Below are positions 6,673 through 9,558 of a stretch of 9,558 nt of DNA, in pieces (the first letter of the stretch is position 1; the number at the start of each line of letters is the position of its first letter). The stretch comes from Methylophilaceae bacterium UBA7525. Its GTDB lineage: Bacteria; Pseudomonadota; Gammaproteobacteria; Burkholderiales; Methylophilaceae. The notes under the pieces were generated by a model. That model was not told the origin of the DNA. It was given only the letters and a program-made list of their open reading frames with translations, and searched no databases. The stretch spans positions 950-10,507 of the forward strand of contig DLMX01000040.1 of the NCBI GenBank assembly GCA_002479405.1, written 5' to 3'. A program made the translations under genes and the position numbers.

Positions 6673-7815
6673 ATGCTGACATTTGAAGATGAAGTACTCG
6701 ACGAGGCTACTGTAGAGCATCAACCCGAACAAAACCGCGTGCCATCCACTACGTCTGCCACTACAACGCGACCTGACACTACCCCATCAAGTACCAGTGG
6801 CCGCGTCAATGTCTCCGACAAACGAGCCATCAACGGCCAGACCGACGTGAACCAACTGGTGCCGTTCAAGTACCACTGGGCGTGGGACAAATACCTGGCG
6901 GGCTGCGCCAACCACTGGATGCCGCAGGAAATCTCCATGAGCCGCGACATTGCACAGTGGAAGGACAGCACCGCACTGTCCCCGGATGAGCGGCTGATCG
7001 TCAAGCGCAACCTGGGCTTCTTTACCACCGCCGATTCGCTCGCCGCCAACAACATCGTGCTCGGCACCTACCGCCACATCACCGCGCCGGAATGCCGCCA
7101 ATACCTGCTGCGGCAAGCGTTCGAGGAAGCGATCCACACCCATGCCTACCAGTACATCGTAGAAAGCCTGGGGCTGGACGAGGGTGAAGTGTTCAACGCT
7201 TATCAGGAAGTCCCCAGCATCCGGGCCAAGGATGAGTTCCTGATTCCGTTCATTGAAACGCTGACCAATCCCGAATTCAGAACCGGCACACTGCAAGCCG
7301 ACCAGCAGTTACTGCGCTCGCTCATCGTGTTCGCCTGCATGATGGAAGGCCTGTTCTTTTATGTTGGCTTCGTACAAATCCTTGCCCTTGGCCGGCAGAA
7401 CAAGATGCCGGGGGCGGCTGAGCAATACCAGTACATCCTGCGCGATGAGTCCATGCACTGCAATTTCGGCATTGACCTCATCAACACCATCAAACTGGAA
7501 AATCCGCATCTGTGGACGCCTGTCTTCCGCGAAGAAATCAACGACCTGATGCGGCAAGCCGTGGAACTCGAATACCGCTATGCCGAGGACACCATGCCGC
7601 GCGGCGTGCTCGGGCTAAATGCGCACATGTTTAAGGAGTACCTGCGGTTTATCGCCAACCGCCGGTGCCAGCAGATTGGTCTGGATGTCTTATATCCGGG
7701 CGCGACCAACCCATTCCCATGGATGAGCGAGATGATCGACCTCAAAAAAGAGAAGAACTTTTTCGAGACCCGTGTGACTGAATACCAGACAGGAGGAGCG
7801 TTGAGCTGGGATTAG
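6673..7815 (+). CDS. nrdB: Ribonucleoside-diphosphate reductase, class Ia small (beta) subunit
   Basis: NrdB houses the di-iron centre and the stable tyrosyl radical that starts catalysis in NrdA. In the 380 residues all ligands are present: D121 (TTADSL), E152 and H155 (EEAIHTHAY), E225 (MMEGLF), and E259 and H262 (RDESMH). The radical Tyr is Y159; the offsets from E. coli D84, E115, H118 and Y122 are identical (37), so this is a Tyr-radical enzyme and not the Chlamydia-type Phe variant. The C-terminal tail FFETRVTEYQTGGALSWD is the NrdA-docking peptide and is complete. Residues about 22-44 are a Ser/Thr-rich, probably disordered linker. The AAGGA at 6662-6666 is six bases before the ATG, and the gap to nrdA is 37 bases, indicating co-transcription. 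The last codons (TGG GAT TAG) lie at the possible left end of the ISL3 element. Confidence 0.97.
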   Translation: MLTFEDEVLDEATVEHQPEQNRVPSTTSATTTRPDTTPSSTSGRVNVSDKRAINGQTDVNQLVPFKYHWAWDKYLAGCANHWMPQEISMSRDIAQWKDSTALSPDERLIVKRNLGFFTTADSLAANNIVLGTYRHITAPECRQYLLRQAFEEAIHTHAYQYIVESLGLDEGEVFNAYQEVPSIRAKDEFLIPFIETLTNPEFRTGTLQADQQLLRSLIVFACMMEGLFFYVGFVQILALGRQNKMPGAAEQYQYILRDESMHCNFGIDLINTIKLENPHLWTPVFREEINDLMRQAVELEYRYAEDTMPRGVLGLNAHMFKEYLRFIANRRCQQIGLDVLYPGATNPFPWMSEMIDLKKEKNFFETRVTEYQTGGALSWD

Positions 7816-7840
7816 GGAATCATTCCCTGAATGAATTCAG
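7815..7840. repeat. Two adjoining palindromes between nrdB and the transposase gene
   Basis: GGGAATCATTCCC (7815-7827) is a perfect 6-bp inverted repeat around one base. CTGAATGAATTCAG (7827-7840) is a perfect 6-bp inverted repeat around two bases. They share base 7827 and cover the nrdB stop and the transposase start. No T-run follows, so this is not an intrinsic terminator. They may belong to the left end of the IS or act as a transposase binding site; function is unknown. Confidence 0.55.
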
Positions 7841-9213
7841 CATCCGTTATGCCAGTCAATATTCTTAATCTCTCCGGCCTGCGGGTGCTGGACTTCAAAG
7901 AAATCGAACGGGAATACCATATCAAGGCGGAGCCGGTTAGCGTTGCCAGACTGTGCCCTCACTGCGGTCGATCCCAAGAGGTGATTGGCCACGGCAAGCT
8001 GCCGCTTTACGTGCGCGATCTGCCGACACATGGTAAACAGGTCATGATCCACCTCGATGCACCGCGACTAATGTGCAAGCCATGCGGCAGGACATTCACT
8101 GCCACCATTCCAGAGGTGGACGAGAAACGCCAGATGACGGAACGGCTGGTCCACTGGATCGGTCGCCAGTCACTTAATTACACCTTTGCGACTGTGGCCG
8201 AACAAGTTGGAATTGATGAAAAAACCGTCCGCAATGTCTTCGATGAATATGCCACTCAGCTCAAAGCCCAGCACAAGCGTGATACTCCTCGCTGGATGGG
8301 GATGGATGAGATTTACCTAGGTCGCGCTCGCGGCGTCATCACCAACATCGAAGACCATACGCTGGTCGATATGCTGCCTGATCGGAAGAAGGAAACCATC
8401 ATCCAGTTTCTTTCTGGACTAGAGCATCGAGACCGTATTACACACGTCGCCATTGACATGTGGCGGCCATACCGTGAAGCTATCCAAGAAGCGCTGCCAG
8501 AGTCCATTGTTGTCGTGGACAAGTATCATGTTATCCGCATGGGCAATGAATCGCTGGAGCGCGTACGGCGCAGCCTGAATGACTCACTGCCGGGCAAGGT
8601 GCGCATTGGTCTGAAGCATGATCGCAAGCTCCTAACTATGCGTGAGCATGAATTGAATGACCAACTGCACTTGATCGTGTCCGGCTGGTTGCGCTCGTTT
8701 CCTCTGTTGGAAGCCGCCTACAAGCTCAAGGAGGAATACTTCAAGGTCTACGATGCTGCCAATCGGGAAGAAGCCTTGGAGCGATACACCGCTTGGGAGA
8801 AGAGCATCCCGCCGGAATTGTCCCATGCCTTCAAACCTATCCCGGTGGCTTGGCGAAGTTGGAGACCGTACATCCTGAATCACTTCGATGACGCTAGGCT
8901 CACCAACGCGTTCACGGAGAGCATGAACGCGAAGATCCGGAAGATGTATCGCGATGGACATGGTTACAGCTTTGAAGCATTACGGGCAAAGGTGCTGTTC
9001 TCAGACCAGTTGCAAAAGCGTGCCAGAGTTCAGGAAAAGGTGAAGGTCAAACGCAAGCGATTCGATGAGGTTAGCGACGGCATCATGTACATGTCATTTG
9101 GGCGCATGCCCGCTTACGCGCAGGAATACGACATCAAGACGGTAACCAAGGAAATCAACCTCGGAACCGACATACCCACATTACTTCGCCTGATTGATGA
9201 GGGCCAGATATGA
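7831..9213 (+). CDS. ISL3-family transposase
   Basis: A DDE transposase that cuts and moves the surrounding IS element. The 460 residues show the family layout. The N-terminal zinc finger has C42-P-H-C45 and C82-K-P-C85. A helix-turn-helix follows at about 112-140 (TVAEQVGIDEKTVRNVF). The DDE catalytic domain has candidate residues D159 (GMDEIYLG), D230 (VVVDKYHV) and E363 (NAFTESMNAKIR). All motifs are intact and the frame is unbroken, so the enzyme may be active. The start is uncertain: the ATG at 7831 lacks a good ribosome site, and the ATG at 7849 (MPVNILNLSGLRVL) gives an N-terminus more typical of the family. It begins 15 bases after the nrdB stop on the same strand with no terminator between, so it may be read through from the nrdAB promoter. 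Confidence 0.93.
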   Translation: MNSASVMPVNILNLSGLRVLDFKEIEREYHIKAEPVSVARLCPHCGRSQEVIGHGKLPLYVRDLPTHGKQVMIHLDAPRLMCKPCGRTFTATIPEVDEKRQMTERLVHWIGRQSLNYTFATVAEQVGIDEKTVRNVFDEYATQLKAQHKRDTPRWMGMDEIYLGRARGVITNIEDHTLVDMLPDRKKETIIQFLSGLEHRDRITHVAIDMWRPYREAIQEALPESIVVVDKYHVIRMGNESLERVRRSLNDSLPGKVRIGLKHDRKLLTMREHELNDQLHLIVSGWLRSFPLLEAAYKLKEEYFKVYDAANREEALERYTAWEKSIPPELSHAFKPIPVAWRSWRPYILNHFDDARLTNAFTESMNAKIRKMYRDGHGYSFEALRAKVLFSDQLQKRARVQEKVKVKRKRFDEVSDGIMYMSFGRMPAYAQEYDIKTVTKEINLGTDIPTLLRLIDEGQI

Positions 9214-9244
9214 CCTCTCACCCACAGTTAAATCCGGAATCCCG

Positions 9245-9325
9245 AAAAAACCGGCTTCCTGACTCGGGCACCAGGTTATTCAGGGGGTTGCAACCTGGCA
9301 CCCACAACCCTGAGTCAGAAGCCGG
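9245..9325 (-). terminator. Large intrinsic terminator on the minus strand
   Basis: CCGGCTTC (9251-9258) pairs with GAAGCCGG (9318-9325). After one bulged base, TGACTC (9260-9265) pairs with GAGTCA (9312-9317). Inside, CCAGGTT (9271-9277) pairs with AACCTGG (9292-9298), flanked by GGG/CCC. On the plus strand six A residues (9245-9250) lie to the left, so on the minus strand the stem is followed by GG-like pairing bases and then TTTTTT. That is the form of a rho-independent terminator for the minus-strand gene whose stop lies 42 bases before the stem. It could also stall plus-strand readthrough from the IS, but no T-run follows on that side. Confidence 0.75.
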
Positions 9326-9346
9326 AGGTGGGAAACGGGTGTGCCA

Positions 9347-9375
9347 CTGAATCGAGCAAGGCATGCTCAATTCAG
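9347..9375 (-). repeat. Inverted repeat spanning the stop codon of the minus-strand gene
   Basis: CTGAATCGAGCA (9347-9358) and TGCTCAATTCAG (9364-9375) are inverted copies with 11 of 12 matches around a 5-base loop. In a minus-strand transcript the single mismatch becomes a G-U pair, so the stem would be unbroken. It covers the stop codon (9367-9369) and the last two sense codons. No T-run follows it; the larger terminator-like hairpin lies 21 bases further on. It may protect the 3' end of the mRNA; function unproven. Confidence 0.5.
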
Positions 9376-9558
9376 CATAAAGCCGAAATTGAAACTGAAA
9401 GTCAGATCATCCTTGTTGCTCTCATCGCGATTGCCGAGCGCCTTGGCCAAGGCCATATCCATCACGCCCAGTACATCGGTCCTCAACCTCACACCGAGCG
9501 CCAGCGATTTGATCCGGTCAATATTCGACACTTCGATTTTTTGATAGGTTCTGGCCAT
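9367..9558 (-). CDS. C-terminal fragment of an unidentified protein, possibly an outer-membrane beta-barrel
   Basis: The last ~63 codons of a minus-strand gene that very probably continues beyond the right window edge; the ATG at 9556-9558 may be an internal methionine. I do not recognise the family. The end TFSFNFGFMLN alternates Phe with small or polar residues, and an earlier segment SLALGVRLRTDVLGVMDMAL also alternates, as in the final strands of an outer-membrane beta-barrel. The last residue is Asn rather than the usual Phe, which weakens that idea. The stop followed by a terminator-like hairpin on the same strand supports a real gene end. The overlapping plus-strand frame has no such support. 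Confidence 0.6.
   Translation of the reverse strand: MARTYQKIEVSNIDRIKSLALGVRLRTDVLGVMDMALAKALGNRDESNKDDLTFSFNFGFMLN

Larger units (their letters stand above)
7808..9243 (+). mobile_element. ISL3-family insertion sequence (boundaries approximate)
   Basis: An ISL3 transposase gene defines the element. A plausible right end is the sequence before base 9243: read on the minus strand it begins GGGATTCCGGATTTAACTGT, which looks like an ISL3 terminal repeat. The best left partner is GGGATTAGGGAATC, starting at 7808 inside the last codons of nrdB. It agrees in the first six bases and at about 11 of 17 overall, so the left end is uncertain. With these ends the element is about 1.44 kb, within the family range. 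The family makes 8-bp target duplications. The flanks I compared (GTTGAGCT and GAAAAAAC) do not match, so either the ends are wrong, the insertion is old, or flanking DNA has rearranged. NrdB keeps its normal C-terminus. Confidence 0.7.

Noticed and set aside
9341..9544. 67-codon plus-strand frame near the right edge
   Set aside because: It is antisense to the minus-strand frame, which has a beta-strand-like C-terminus and a terminator after its stop; the plus frame has low-complexity Ser/Leu composition.
1..9558. CRISPR array, tRNA, rRNA, phage or defence genes
   Set aside because: No regularly spaced repeats, no tRNA cloverleaf or rRNA motif, and every sizeable coding region is accounted for by metabolic or transposase genes.

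Overview
The window reads as a chromosomal stretch of a moderately GC-rich proteobacterium. The GlyA, MetE and two-subunit ribonucleotide reductase proteins look proteobacterial, most like Beta-/Gammaproteobacteria. A dihydropteroate-synthase-like gene of the kind known from methanogens and from methylotrophs with a tetrahydromethanopterin C1 pathway hints at a methylotroph. That assignment is inference; no rRNA or other taxonomic marker is present.

Layout, left to right. (1) The 3' end of metE (B12-independent methionine synthase), with the complete zinc site, closed by a strong intrinsic terminator (591-643). (2) glyA (serine hydroxymethyltransferase), then a DHPS-like gene on the same strand. 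(3) A 436-base non-coding control region (3401-3836). It holds two NrdR-box-like 16-mers spaced 32 bp start to start, a good sigma70 promoter whose spacer contains the second box, a cobalamin (B12) riboswitch, and a leader that can form alternative pairings around the nrdA ribosome binding site. (4) nrdA and nrdB, a class Ia-type ribonucleotide reductase with all key residues, a tyrosyl-radical type small subunit and two N-terminal ATP-cones in NrdA. (5) An ISL3-family insertion sequence immediately after nrdB, 15 bases from its stop and on the same strand. (6) A large hairpin with a T-run on the minus strand, which looks like the terminator of a minus-strand gene. Only the last ~63 codons of that gene are visible, and they have a beta-barrel-like pattern.

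How it fits together. MetE and NrdAB are both B12-independent enzymes whose jobs can also be done by B12-dependent ones (MetH; class II NrdJ). The riboswitch before nrdAB suggests the class I enzyme is turned down when cobalamin is plentiful, while the paired NrdR boxes would tie transcription to the nucleotide pool. GlyA supplies the one-carbon folate used for methionine and thymidylate. The most rewarding part of the window is the stacked NrdR / sigma70 / B12-riboswitch control region of nrdAB. The individual parts are known biology (a B12 riboswitch and NrdR control are both described for Streptomyces nrdABS), so it is a well-resolved instance rather than a new system. I see no convincing undescribed system, CRISPR array or RNA gene besides the riboswitch.
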